A DNA stretch of 64,000 bases from Hymenobacter actinosclerus (GTDB lineage: Bacteria > Bacteroidota > Bacteroidia > Cytophagales > Hymenobacteraceae). The stretch lies in assembly GCF_900111515.1 (NCBI RefSeq), contig NZ_FOHS01000004.1, positions 248,001 to 312,000 on the forward strand, read 5' to 3'. The notes beneath the pieces are model-generated. The model had not been told where the DNA came from and did not search any database. It worked only from the letters and a program-made list of their open reading frames with translations. The position numbers were made by a program, and so were the translations under genes. Numbering within the stretch: position 1 is the first letter of the stretch; each line of letters starts with the position of its first letter. This document shows positions 51,015 through 59,180 of the stretch, one piece after another.

Positions 51015-51635
51015 ATGAAGAAAATCCGCGTTGCCCTGGCCATTGCCGCCCTTACCCTCACTACGGCTACTGCGTCGCTGGCCCAGGCGCCGCTGAAAAT
51101 TGGCTATACCAGCGTGGAGTACGTGCTGAGCCAGATGCCCGAAAGCAAGCAGATTGAGTCGCAGCTGAAAGACTACAGCACCCAGCTTAAAAACCAGCTC
51201 GACACCAAGTACGCCGAGTACCAGACCAAGGGCGAAGCCTTCCAGAAAGGTGCGGCCACCATGCCCGACCCGGTGCGCGCCGATAAGCAGAAGGAGTTGC
51301 AGAACCTGCAGCAGTCGATTCAGGAGTTCCAGCAGAACGCCGAAACGTCGTTGCAGCAGAAGCAGCAGACCCTGCTCAAGCCCGCCCTCGACAAGCTGCA
51401 GCAGACCATTGACGCCGTAGCTACCGAAAACGGCTACACCTACGTGCTGAACTCGGACGGTGCCAGCCCGGTGCTGCTGCACGGCCCCAAGGAAGGCGAC
51501 ATTTCGGATCTGGTGCTGAAGAAAATGGGTATCACGCCCGGTGCCGCTGGTGCCGCCAAGGTAACCACGCCGGCCGCTCCGGCTCCTTCGGCAGTGCCCG
51601 CCGCCACCAAAACCAAAACTAAAACCAAGAAGTAA
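51015..51635 (+). CDS. OmpH/Skp family periplasmic chaperone, second copy
   Basis: A 206-residue Skp-like protein following its paralogue by 49 bp. The start at MKKIRVALAIAALTLTTATASLAQ gives a clean signal peptide; an in-frame ATG at 51003 would add four residues (MTTT). The core has KIGYTSVEYVLSQMPESKQIESQLKDYSTQLKNQL and a long coiled coil (KADKQKELQNLQQSIQEFQQNAETSLQQKQQTLLKP-like heptads), and the tail is Pro/Ala then Lys/Thr-rich (KTKTKTKK). It probably forms trimers with or beside the first copy. Confidence 0.9.
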   Translation: MKKIRVALAIAALTLTTATASLAQAPLKIGYTSVEYVLSQMPESKQIESQLKDYSTQLKNQLDTKYAEYQTKGEAFQKGAATMPDPVRADKQKELQNLQQSIQEFQQNAETSLQQKQQTLLKPALDKLQQTIDAVATENGYTYVLNSDGASPVLLHGPKEGDISDLVLKKMGITPGAAGAAKVTTPAAPAPSAVPAATKTKTKTKK

Positions 51636-51765
51636 GCGCCCCGGCGAGTTACTTCAGGGCTTTGTATGCGCAGCCGGGGCTTTTGTCCCGGCTGCTGCTG
51701 TTTGCCCCTGCGGCCTGCCATATTGCACAGCCGCGCCCATTCCCGGCCACCGACTACCCCGCTAC

Positions 51766-52881
51766 ATGGCAGAACTGGAAGACGAATTTCCCCCGCACTT
51801 CGCCCAACCCCCGGCCAACGAGGCCCGCACTGAGGAGCCGGGAGAGGAGGACGAAGACGAAAGTGAAGGCGGCGACGAGCTGTATGAGCACCACCGCATT
51901 CAGGCCAACCGCAAGCAGGAACTGCTGCGGCTGGATAAGTTTCTGCTTCAGCGCATCCCCAAAACCTCACGTACCCGCATCCAGAACGCTATTCTGGCCG
52001 GAGCCGTGCAGGTAAACGAGCGGGCGGTAAAGTCCAACTACCGCGTCAAGCCCTTCGACGTTATAACGGTAACGCTGCCCGAGCCGCCGCGCGAGTTCAA
52101 GGTAACGCCCGAGCCGATGGACCTCGACATCCGCTACGAGGACCCGGAGCTGCTGCTGGTAAACAAGCCCGCCGGCCTGGTCGTGCATCCGGCGTTCGGC
52201 CACTGGCAGGGCACGCTGGTCAACGGCCTGGCGCACCATTTGGCCAGCCTGCCCACCGGCCGCAACGGCGAGGTGCGCCCTGGCCTGGTCCACCGCATCG
52301 ACAAGGACACGTCGGGACTGCTGGTGATTGGCAAGTCGGAGTACGCCATGACCTATCTGTCGAACCAGTTCTTCCATCACACCATCGAGCGCACCTACCT
52401 GGCGCTGGTGTGGGGCGTGCCCGCCGCAGCAGTGGGTACCATCAGCACCAACATCGGCCGCAGCATCAAAGACCGGAAGGTGCAGGCGGTGTTTCCATTC
52501 GAAGGTGAGTACGGCCGTACTGCCGTTACGCACTACAAGGTGCTCAAATCCTTCGGGCTGGTGGCGCTGGTGCAGTGCAACCTCGAAACCGGCCGCACCC
52601 ACCAGATCCGGGTGCACATGAAGCACATCGGGCACCCGCTGTTCGGCGACGCCACGTATGGCGGCGACCGGGTGGTGTACGGCCAGCGCACCGGCGCCTA
52701 CAAAGCCTTTGCCGAAAAAGCCCTGGCTTTGCTGCCCCGCCAGGCCCTGCACGCCAAGTCGTTGGGTTTCGAACACCCCATCAGCCGCGAGTTTATGCAG
52801 TTTGAAGCCGAGCTGCCCACCGATTTCGCGACCGTGCTGGAACTGTGGGAGCAGTATGCCGGAGAGCAGGCCGCCGGTTAA
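51766..52881 (+). CDS. RluA/RluD family pseudouridine synthase
   Basis: A 371-residue protein with an acidic N-terminal extension (about 1-50, EEPGEEDEDESEGGDE), an S4 RNA-binding domain (about 54-110, RLDKFLLQRIPKTSRTRIQNAILAGAVQVN), and the catalytic domain with Asp179 in VHRIDKDTSGLLVIGKSE, ERTYLALVWG and TGRTHQIRVHMKHIGHPLFGDATYGG. The closest group is RluD (23S rRNA helix 69); the extension is not usual in that enzyme. It is 131 bp after the last OmpH gene and followed by a terminator. Confidence 0.92.
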   Translation: MAELEDEFPPHFAQPPANEARTEEPGEEDEDESEGGDELYEHHRIQANRKQELLRLDKFLLQRIPKTSRTRIQNAILAGAVQVNERAVKSNYRVKPFDVITVTLPEPPREFKVTPEPMDLDIRYEDPELLLVNKPAGLVVHPAFGHWQGTLVNGLAHHLASLPTGRNGEVRPGLVHRIDKDTSGLLVIGKSEYAMTYLSNQFFHHTIERTYLALVWGVPAAAVGTISTNIGRSIKDRKVQAVFPFEGEYGRTAVTHYKVLKSFGLVALVQCNLETGRTHQIRVHMKHIGHPLFGDATYGGDRVVYGQRTGAYKAFAEKALALLPRQALHAKSLGFEHPISREFMQFEAELPTDFATVLELWEQYAGEQAAG

Positions 52882-52904
52882 TAACGCTACCCCGAGAGAC
52901 AAAA

Positions 52905-52934
52905 AAAGGCCCGCTACCGAAGTAGCGGGCCTTT
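52905..52934. terminator. Bidirectional terminator between rluD-like and TPR genes
   Basis: Perfect 13-bp arms AAAGGCCCGCTAC (52905-52917) and complement (52922-52934) enclose CGAA, with an A-run before and T-run after. It lies between the convergent genes. Confidence 0.9.
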
Positions 52935-52978
52935 GCTTTTTCGGCACCCTGTAAGAGCAGACTGCCGAAGTACTTTGC

Positions 52979-54598
52979 TTACTTGCGACGAACCGGGGCC
53001 TTGGCGGGCTTCGTGATGGCGTCTACCGCCGTCTTAGCCTGCTCGTCGGCGGGGTTCAGCACCAGGGCCTGCTGCCAGTAGGGGAGCGAGGCAGTCTTGT
53101 CGCCCTTCTGGTAGTAGTAGTAGCCCAGGTACTTGTTGGCTTCCACCAAACCCGACTTGTAGCTCTCCGGCTTTTCGGATGCGTTGGCCATCTTGATGTA
53201 CTCCTCATAGTACGGCTTGGCCAAGCCCTTCTTCGAGTCGGGGTCGAGGTTGGCGTTGGCCCGGGCGCGCATCTGGTAGCCAGGCACGTACTCGGGGCGC
53301 TCCTTCAGCAAGGCACCGTAGAGGCTGTCGGCGGGCATGTACTGCTCGTTCTGCTCATAAGCCCGGGCCAAGTACACTTTGTCGGTCAGCTCGCCACCGC
53401 CGCTCTCCTGCATCATCTGCCGGTAGGTCGAAATGGCTTTGGGGTAATCCTTGGCTGCGAGGTAGGCCTTGGCCAGCTCCTTGCGCAGTTCTGCTGCCTT
53501 CTTGGGGTCAGCCTTGATGGCGGCATCCACCAGCGCGGCACCCTCGGCCGTTTTGCCGCCCTTGATCAGCATCTTGCCGTAGTACACGTTGTCCTCCGGA
53601 ATCAGCTTGTCCTGGGCCTTGGCCACGGTCATGTACTGCTGCATGGCGGCAATAGCCTCATCATTCTTGCCCATCTCGTACAGCGAGTAGGCCTTGATGC
53701 GGTTCATGGCGAGGTTATTAGGGTCGGCGGCCAGCACCTTATCAATTTCCACCATGGCCTCGGGGTACTTCTCGGTCAGGTACAGGAAGGCCGCGTTCTT
53801 AGCCGTGGTTTCGGTCGATTTCTCGGCCAGCGTGGTGTACTTCTGGAACTGCGCCAGCGCGTCGTCGTAACGACCGGCGAAGTAGTAGGTTTCGGCCAGG
53901 GAGTTGTAAGCCGGGGCGTAGTTGGGGTCGATGCTGATGGCCTTCTCAAAGTTCTCCTTGGCCGCGTTGTAGTTGCGCGAACGTAGGTTGAGCTGACCGC
54001 GACGCACGTAAGCCTGCACGTTGTTCGGCTCGCCGGTGTTGGCGCGCTCGTAACTGTTCATGGCCTCGCCGCCGCCCGTCTCAATCTTCTGATACAGGTC
54101 GCCGCGGGCAATCATGAGGCCCGCATCGTCTTTGCCGGTTTTGGCGGCGAATTTCTCGCCTTCCTTCACGTACTCCAGTGCCTTGGTAACGTCCTTGGTG
54201 CCCGACTCGGCATAGGCCTGGGCAATCATGGTGAATACGTTCAGGTCTTTGCCTTTCGAAGCCTTAACGGCTTCGTCGAACTTGGCCTGCGCCTCGGCGG
54301 CGTTGCCTTTGGCCAGCGCGGCACGGCCGGCGGCAATCATGGTCATGGGCTCCTTCTTGTCGTAGCTGACGCGGCTGAAGTAGTAAGCAGCCGAATCGGG
54401 CATTTCGCGCATCTGGTACAGGCGGCCCAACTGGAACGAGGTTTCGTTGGACTGTCCCTGCCGAAGAAGCGTAGACCGGGCTTCATTGTAGCGCTCCATT
54501 TGCAGCGCCTTATCGACGGCCGTGTTCTGGGCCAGGGCGGCAGTGCCGGAAACAGATAAAGCAGCGAGGAGGGTGAGCTTCCAGGGCTTAATGTTCAT
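52979..54598 (-). CDS. Exported TPR protein
   Basis: A 539-residue protein with a signal peptide (MNIKPWKLTLLAALSVSGTAALAQ) and 10-12 TPR repeats throughout (SFQLGRLYQMREMPDSAAYYFSRV, AYVRRGQLNLRSRNYNAAKENFEKAISIDPNYAPAYNSLAETYYFAGRYDDALAQFQKYTTL indicated by these heptads, KYLGYYYYQKGDKTASLPYWQQALVLNP). It ends in a basic tail (APVRRK). It is the last gene after the PstS-like lipoprotein, a conserved order next to Bacteroidota TonB operons; it may scaffold that complex in the periplasm. Confidence 0.88.
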   Translation of the reverse strand: MNIKPWKLTLLAALSVSGTAALAQNTAVDKALQMERYNEARSTLLRQGQSNETSFQLGRLYQMREMPDSAAYYFSRVSYDKKEPMTMIAAGRAALAKGNAAEAQAKFDEAVKASKGKDLNVFTMIAQAYAESGTKDVTKALEYVKEGEKFAAKTGKDDAGLMIARGDLYQKIETGGGEAMNSYERANTGEPNNVQAYVRRGQLNLRSRNYNAAKENFEKAISIDPNYAPAYNSLAETYYFAGRYDDALAQFQKYTTLAEKSTETTAKNAAFLYLTEKYPEAMVEIDKVLAADPNNLAMNRIKAYSLYEMGKNDEAIAAMQQYMTVAKAQDKLIPEDNVYYGKMLIKGGKTAEGAALVDAAIKADPKKAAELRKELAKAYLAAKDYPKAISTYRQMMQESGGGELTDKVYLARAYEQNEQYMPADSLYGALLKERPEYVPGYQMRARANANLDPDSKKGLAKPYYEEYIKMANASEKPESYKSGLVEANKYLGYYYYQKGDKTASLPYWQQALVLNPADEQAKTAVDAITKPAKAPVRRK

Positions 54599-54632
54599 AA
54601 GAGAAAGGGTTGGTGTAGGGTAAGGAAAAAAA

Positions 54633-55589
54633 TCAGTTCGATTTCACGTCAATGATACGAACCTGGCCGGTGGCGGGCATCAAGCCGGACTTGAGCATGA
54701 TGAGCTGGCCCTTGTTGCCTGCCACGAAGGATGCAAAACCGGTGCCAAGACCGGCCCGGGCCTCGCGGCTGATAACGTACAGCTCGCGGCGCAACGGGTA
54801 TGTCTTCTGGGCCAGGTACGCCTGGTAGGGCTGCACGTAGTCGTCGGGGGTGTTGTTGGCGGCTTTGGGGCTGATGCCCGCTACCCGCACGCGCTCAAGC
54901 AGCTTCTGCACGCCCTTATCGTCACGGTCCGAAATCCAGTTCACGCCAATTACGCCAATGGCATTCGGATGACTCGCAACGTAATCAAGCAGGGCCGGGT
55001 TCGACTCGGAGGCAAAAATGCCCTTGGCCAGCGCCGTACCGCGGGTGATGGAATCCTGCACGAAACGGGCGGTGCTGGAGTTGTTATTGTCGAAAACGGC
55101 CGTAATCTCGCCTTTTTTGTTGCCGGCGCTAACCTGGCTCCATTGCTTTAGCTGGCCCGTAAAAATACCGCGCAGCTGCGCCGTGGTCAGCAGCGAGTCG
55201 GGGTTGCTGGGGTGCAGAATGATGGCTACCCCATCGACGCCGATGCGGATGGCGCGGGGCTCAATCTGAAGGGTTTTGAAACTGGCCTTCTCGCTTTCCG
55301 TGAGCTGGCGCGATACAACGGCCAGCCGGACGCTGTCGTCCATGAATGCCTGCATCACGTCGCGCTCGGGCTTATACAACGCCCGAATCTGCGCCCCCGG
55401 GTACAGCTTCTGAAACGTATCGACCTCCGATTTGATAATGGGAGCAAATGTTTCATCAACGCCGATGCTGATAGCCCCGCTGGTAGGAGTATCGGTAGCG
55501 CCCGGCGACTTGCTGCCGCCGTTGCAGCCCGCCAGCCCAAAGGCCCCGAGCAAACCGGCCGTCAGGCCCGTAAGGATGCTATGCTTCAT
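54633..55589 (-). CDS. PstS-like phosphate-binding-type lipoprotein
   Basis: A 318-residue lipoprotein (signal ILTGLTAGLLGAFGLAGC, lipidated Cys22) with a type II periplasmic-binding fold: ISIGVDETFAPIIKSEVDTFQKLYPGAQIRALY, VRLAVVSRQLTESEKASF, DGVAIILHPSNPDSLLTTAQLRGIFTGQLKQWSQVS, TAVFDNNNSSTARFVQDSI and IGVIGVNWISDRDDKGVQ. It belongs with PstS-like proteins but the region that binds phosphate (usually SGT/STA loop) is altered (NNNSSTAR). No pst transport genes follow. It overlaps the preceding 84-residue gene by 11 bp, so they are translationally coupled. Its place in the TonB cluster is conserved, which suggests a role in sensing or energising rather than Pst uptake. Confidence 0.85.
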   Translation of the reverse strand: MKHSILTGLTAGLLGAFGLAGCNGGSKSPGATDTPTSGAISIGVDETFAPIIKSEVDTFQKLYPGAQIRALYKPERDVMQAFMDDSVRLAVVSRQLTESEKASFKTLQIEPRAIRIGVDGVAIILHPSNPDSLLTTAQLRGIFTGQLKQWSQVSAGNKKGEITAVFDNNNSSTARFVQDSITRGTALAKGIFASESNPALLDYVASHPNAIGVIGVNWISDRDDKGVQKLLERVRVAGISPKAANNTPDDYVQPYQAYLAQKTYPLRRELYVISREARAGLGTGFASFVAGNKGQLIMLKSGLMPATGQVRIIDVKSN

Positions 55590-55833
55590 CGCGGTCTTTT
55601 TTGAAATACTGTTGATAGGTGCGGACAAATCTAACGATTCCGTAAAATACGAAGATGACGGCCAGCAGTTGGCGCGCCGTTTCGTCGAGCCGCAGCATAC
55701 CGGCCGGTACCAGCCACAGGCTTACGCCCAGGGCTACGTACAGCACCGCCATAAACAGGGTGAAGTAGCGCACCAAACCGGGCGACTGACCGGGGCGCTT
55801 AAGGCGTTCGTGGGTGGGAGGCAGATCAGACAT
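55579..55833 (-). CDS. Small two-span membrane protein of unknown function
   Basis: An 84-residue protein with two hydrophobic segments (about 24-43, FTLFMAVLYVALGVSLWLVPAG, and 56-70, LLAVIFVFYGIVRFV) and a charged C-terminus (RTYQQYFKKDRDEA). The 3' end overlaps the PstS-like start by 11 bp, the only such overlap between these genes. I recognise no family, but its place between tonB and the PstS-like gene suggests it is part of the same complex or its export. Confidence 0.7.
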   Translation of the reverse strand: MSDLPPTHERLKRPGQSPGLVRYFTLFMAVLYVALGVSLWLVPAGMLRLDETARQLLAVIFVFYGIVRFVRTYQQYFKKDRDEA

Positions 55834-56035
55834 GGGGAAAGGAGGTATGCAAAGCGGAGAAGCCCCGCAAAAGGATCAAACGTAAAAATAGAAGCTTTTT
55901 GTTCGGACGCCCGCTGCCCCCGCTTGCTGGTAGGCAGAAACGTCGGCACCCAACCGGTTATTTTACCAGTTGGGTGCCAGCTACAAAAAAGGGCTGAATT
56001 GGGCGCTGCAGTGCCTGCTGCGGCGCAGGCCAGGG

Positions 56036-56872
56036 TTACTGGTAGGTGAAGGTGATGGGCAGGTTGTAGCGCACCGGCACGGCGCGGTTGTTCTGGTAGC
56101 CCGGCTTCCAAGCCGGCATTTGCCGGATAACCCGGCTGGCTTCCTCATCGGTGCCGTAGCCTAGGCCCTTGAGCACCTCCACATCGGTAATAGAGCCATC
56201 GGTGTTTACCGTGAAGGCAATAAATACGCGCCCGCCTACGGCTGCTTTCAGGGCCTGGGTAGGGTAGTGCAGGTTGCGCTGCAGGTACTTGGCCAGTGCT
56301 GCCTGGCCCCCGGCAAACTCGGGCATCACCTCCACCGAAACAAAGGGCTTGATAACGGCTGGTGCGGCCGTGTTGGCCGCCGTGTCGTTGCCCGGCGCGT
56401 CGGGGCCGGCCTTGTCGGCAAAGCCACCGGTACCATCACGGTTGATGTTGCCCAGCGCTACCGGACCATCAACGGCCGGCGCGGCTATAGCAGGCTGCTC
56501 GGGCTTCTGCACCTTGGTGTCCTCCACGATAGTAGGCGGCAGATCCTGGCTGAGCTCGGTGCGCAGCGTAATAGTAGCCTGCGAAACCGGGGGCTTCGTT
56601 ACGGGCGGCTGCGCAATGGTAGGCGGAGGCATCACCTCGAATATTGGCCCGTCGGGCACGATGGGCGCGGCCACCACCACCGGTGGCCACCAGTAGCTCG
56701 TGGCTATCGGCACGGCAATGAGCACGGCCGTAAGGGCGACGGCCAGGGTAACGGCCCGCAGCAGGTGGCGGCCGTAAAGCTGGCGCAGCGCGTAGGCTCC
56801 GTAGGCCTTGTTGCGGCCCTCGAACACGATGTCGTCGAGCGAGGGCAGGGTAATGGGCGTGTTGACGGTCAT
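56036..56872 (-). CDS. Energy transducer TonB, second copy
   Basis: A 278-residue TonB-family protein: cytosolic LPSLDDIVFEGRNKAYGAYALRQLYGRHLLRAV, one span (about 40-60, TLAVALTAVLIAVPIATSYWW), a periplasmic Pro/Val-rich linker and the C-terminal domain (PEFAGGQAALAKYLQRNLHYPTQALKAAVGGRVFIAFTVNTDGSITDVEVLKGLGYGTDEEASRVIRQMPAWKPGYQNNRAVPVRYNLPITFTYQ indicated by these motifs: GGRVFIAF and WKPGYQNNRAVPV). The first residues match those of the other TonB, so the two are duplicates. It stands after a terminator and 248 bp, hence in a separate unit. Two TonBs may serve different receptors. Confidence 0.9.
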   Translation of the reverse strand: MTVNTPITLPSLDDIVFEGRNKAYGAYALRQLYGRHLLRAVTLAVALTAVLIAVPIATSYWWPPVVVAAPIVPDGPIFEVMPPPTIAQPPVTKPPVSQATITLRTELSQDLPPTIVEDTKVQKPEQPAIAAPAVDGPVALGNINRDGTGGFADKAGPDAPGNDTAANTAAPAVIKPFVSVEVMPEFAGGQAALAKYLQRNLHYPTQALKAAVGGRVFIAFTVNTDGSITDVEVLKGLGYGTDEEASRVIRQMPAWKPGYQNNRAVPVRYNLPITFTYQ

Positions 56873-57049
56873 GGCTTATAGAAGTTAAGTGAACGAAACG
56901 CGGATAAACTTCTCAAGCCATTCCTCCTGCCCTCGGCTGCTGCACTGGCTTTCAAGAACTAAACGCGCAGCCGCCACCCGGTAGTATGCACGCCGACTAT
57001 ATTTTTCAGATCGGATACTGGCTAACCCCGGCTACGCTCGCACAAATGC

Positions 57050-57086
57050 AAAAACCCCGAACCAGACGAGCGTCCGATTCGGGGTT
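57050..57086 (-). terminator. Intrinsic terminator after the first tonB
   Basis: AACCCCGAA (minus-strand order GAACCCCGAATCGG) at 57078-57086 pairs with 57053-57061, followed on the minus strand by a T-run. It separates the exbB-exbD-exbD-tonB operon from the second tonB unit. Confidence 0.8.
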
Positions 57087-57120
57087 CAGGAATTCAGTTG
57101 CCGCAAACGGCTAACCGGGG

Positions 57121-57951
57121 TTACTTAATGGAGAAGGTAATCGGAACGGTGAAGTAAACCGATACTGCCCGGCCATTCTGCTTGCCCGGCGTGAAGCGGG
57201 GCAGGCTTTTAACAACCCGCATAGCTTCTTCGTCGCAACCGGCACCAATGCCTTTCTGCACTTCTACGTTCGAAACGGATCCGTCGGGGCCCACTACAAA
57301 CTTTACGAATACACGGCCTTCCACCTGGTTGCGCAGGGCCATGGCCGGGTACTTGGTGTTCTTACCGATGTACGCCAGCAGAGCCTCCTGTCCGCCGGGG
57401 AATACCGGCATCTGCTCTACATAGGTGTACGGCTTGGTTTCAACCACCGTCTCCACTGCCTTGGTGCCCTCGCCGGGCTCCAGCCCTTTCAGGTCGGCAG
57501 GGTTGTCGGTGTTGCCCTTTACCGTAACGGCGGCCACTACTTTTTCCTTGAGCTCCTCCTGATCCGGAATTTCTTCCTTGCGCACCTCCTCGTCCTTTTT
57601 CACGACGGGTGGGGTGAACTTAATCGTGGAGAGCTTGGGTGGTGGCGGTGGTGGCGCCTCCGGTGGTGGGGGCGGGGGGGGCGGGGGGATGTTTTTGTCC
57701 AGCGGGGGCGCTTCCATCAGCTCGTTCACCTTGAGCATCTTGTCTTCCACCACCACTTCTTCCTTCTTCAGCATCCGCGCTATCAGCGGGAAGGCAATCA
57801 GAAGGGCAACGATGGCAACGGAAATCAAAACGGCCCGGGTTACGTGCTTGCCGTACACCCGCCGGATTATGTAAGCCCCGTAGGCCTTATTGCGCCCCTC
57901 GAAGACGATGTCGTCGAGGGAGGCAGCGGCCAACTGTGTGTTGTCCATCAT
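57121..57951 (-). CDS. Energy transducer TonB, first copy
   Basis: A 276-residue TonB. The cytosolic ASLDDIVFEGRNKAYGAYIIRRVYGKHVTR is followed by a span (about 40-57), an acidic then strongly Pro-rich segment (KNIPPPPPPPPPEAPPPPPP, about 91-110) that can reach across the periplasm, and a C-terminal domain (MPVFPGGQEALLAYIGKNTKYP, GRVFVKFVVGPDGSVSNVEV, GCDEEAMRVVKSLPRFTPGKQNGRAVSVYFTVPITFSI). It overlaps the last 4 bp of the second exbD (ATGA), showing co-translation. It transfers the proton-motive force to outer-membrane receptors. Confidence 0.93.
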   Translation of the reverse strand: MMDNTQLAAASLDDIVFEGRNKAYGAYIIRRVYGKHVTRAVLISVAIVALLIAFPLIARMLKKEEVVVEDKMLKVNELMEAPPLDKNIPPPPPPPPPEAPPPPPPKLSTIKFTPPVVKKDEEVRKEEIPDQEELKEKVVAAVTVKGNTDNPADLKGLEPGEGTKAVETVVETKPYTYVEQMPVFPGGQEALLAYIGKNTKYPAMALRNQVEGRVFVKFVVGPDGSVSNVEVQKGIGAGCDEEAMRVVKSLPRFTPGKQNGRAVSVYFTVPITFSIK

Positions 57952-58469
57952 AATCCAGAAGATTTAATCAGGTCTTCATCAGCCTTCGAAATGTCCACCA
58001 GCGCGTATTTCTTCTGGTTGGTGATGTTCATCTCGTCGAGGATGTCGACCATGTTTTTGTAGTTGGAGTCGTCGGCCGGCTTAATCAGCACCACCAGATC
58101 GGGGTTGCTGTGACGGGAGAGCAGCTCTTTCCGGATGCCATCGGCCCCGTAGTTCGATTCCTTCAGCTCGGGCTTGGTCTCATTGTTGAGCAGGCCGTCG
58201 TAGTAGTAAATCTTGTTGTCGGCGCTAAGCAGCACGGTGAAGGCATTGGAGGCCTTAATCTCCGACTTCTCTGCCTCATCCTTGGGCTTCACCGGCATGT
58301 TGATTTCCATGACGGTGGGCTTGCTGAACGTGGTCGTCAGCATGAAGAAGGTCAGCAGCAGGAAGGCCAGGTCAACCATCGGGGTCATGTCGATTTTGGT
58401 CGACATTTTTTTCGCCCGCTTTTTCCCGCCTTTTCCGCCGCCGCCGCCTTTAGGTTGTATTTCTGCCAT
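57948..58469 (-). CDS. ExbD/TolR family protein, second copy
   Basis: A 173-residue protein with a basic N-terminus (GGGGKGGKKRAKKMSTKIDMTPMVDLAFLLLTFFMLTTTF) whose one span carries the conserved Asp of MTPMVDLAFLLL, and a periplasmic domain (LLSADNKIYYYDGLLNNETKP ... LSRHSNPDLVVLIKPADDSNYKNMVDILDEMNI). It is 14 bp after the first copy. Two ExbD copies with different periplasmic parts are usual in Bacteroidota TonB operons; the pair likely forms a heterodimer in the ExbB pore. Confidence 0.92.
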   Translation of the reverse strand: MAEIQPKGGGGGKGGKKRAKKMSTKIDMTPMVDLAFLLLTFFMLTTTFSKPTVMEINMPVKPKDEAEKSEIKASNAFTVLLSADNKIYYYDGLLNNETKPELKESNYGADGIRKELLSRHSNPDLVVLIKPADDSNYKNMVDILDEMNITNQKKYALVDISKADEDLIKSSGL

Positions 58470-58483
58470 GATTTCTGTGCGGG

Positions 58484-59110
58484 TTACTTACCGGCCACCG
58501 GTTTGGTTTCGAGGTCGGTAATGAGGTTGAACCGGTTAATGTTCTTCTCCTGCATCAGTTTGATGACTTTCTTCACCGTCGGCACATCCGCCTGTCCGTC
58601 GCCTTTAATGGCAATGTAAGGAGCGGTGTTGAACTGCTTCTGGCTGAGCGAGCGGGCGGTAACCACCCATTCAATCAGCTGGTTGTTGAGCGAGTCGGCC
58701 GGAATGCCATCCTGCTTCACCAGCTTGCGCTGCTCGGGGTCGAGGCTCAGCAAAGCGGGCAGCTTTTCGATGGGGGTGCCAAAGCTGGCACCAGCCCCGC
58801 GGAAAGCCTGCGTCTGGGCGGGCGTGAAGCTTACACCATACTTGGCTCCGACCTGCTTGAGCAGCTCATCCTTAATCTCGTCGTCGCCGACGCCGAAGAA
58901 GATGCGCTTGTCCTTGTCGATGGCTACGGTGAGCACGTGCGACTCGGGCAGGCGGATTTCGGAGGTTGAAGAAGGCGTGTCCACCACCACGGCCTCTTCC
59001 GGGGCAAACTTGGTGGTGAGCATGAAGAAAGTCACCAGCAGGAAGGCCAAGTCCACCATCGGCGTCATGTCGAGCGACGGGGAGGTTCTATGAGGCTTTA
59101 CTTTAGGCAT
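58484..59110 (-). CDS. ExbD/TolR family protein, first copy
   Basis: A 208-residue protein with KPHRTSPSLDMTPMVDLAFLLVTFFMLTTKF (span with the functional Asp) and a longer periplasmic part with a 60-residue insert (VDTPSSTSEIRLPESHVLTVAIDKDKRIFFGVGD ... LIEWVVTARSLSQKQFNTAPYIAIKGDGQADVPTVKKVIKLMQEKNINRFNLITDLE, in part). It lies 70 bp after exbB. It conducts protons with ExbB to power TonB. Confidence 0.92.
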   Translation of the reverse strand: MPKVKPHRTSPSLDMTPMVDLAFLLVTFFMLTTKFAPEEAVVVDTPSSTSEIRLPESHVLTVAIDKDKRIFFGVGDDEIKDELLKQVGAKYGVSFTPAQTQAFRGAGASFGTPIEKLPALLSLDPEQRKLVKQDGIPADSLNNQLIEWVVTARSLSQKQFNTAPYIAIKGDGQADVPTVKKVIKLMQEKNINRFNLITDLETKPVAGK

Positions 59111-59180
59111 TGCTGGAGGAGGTTAAACGCGTGATTCAGAAACGAACATCTCACGGTTTTAGTGCACTAAGGCGCTAAAA

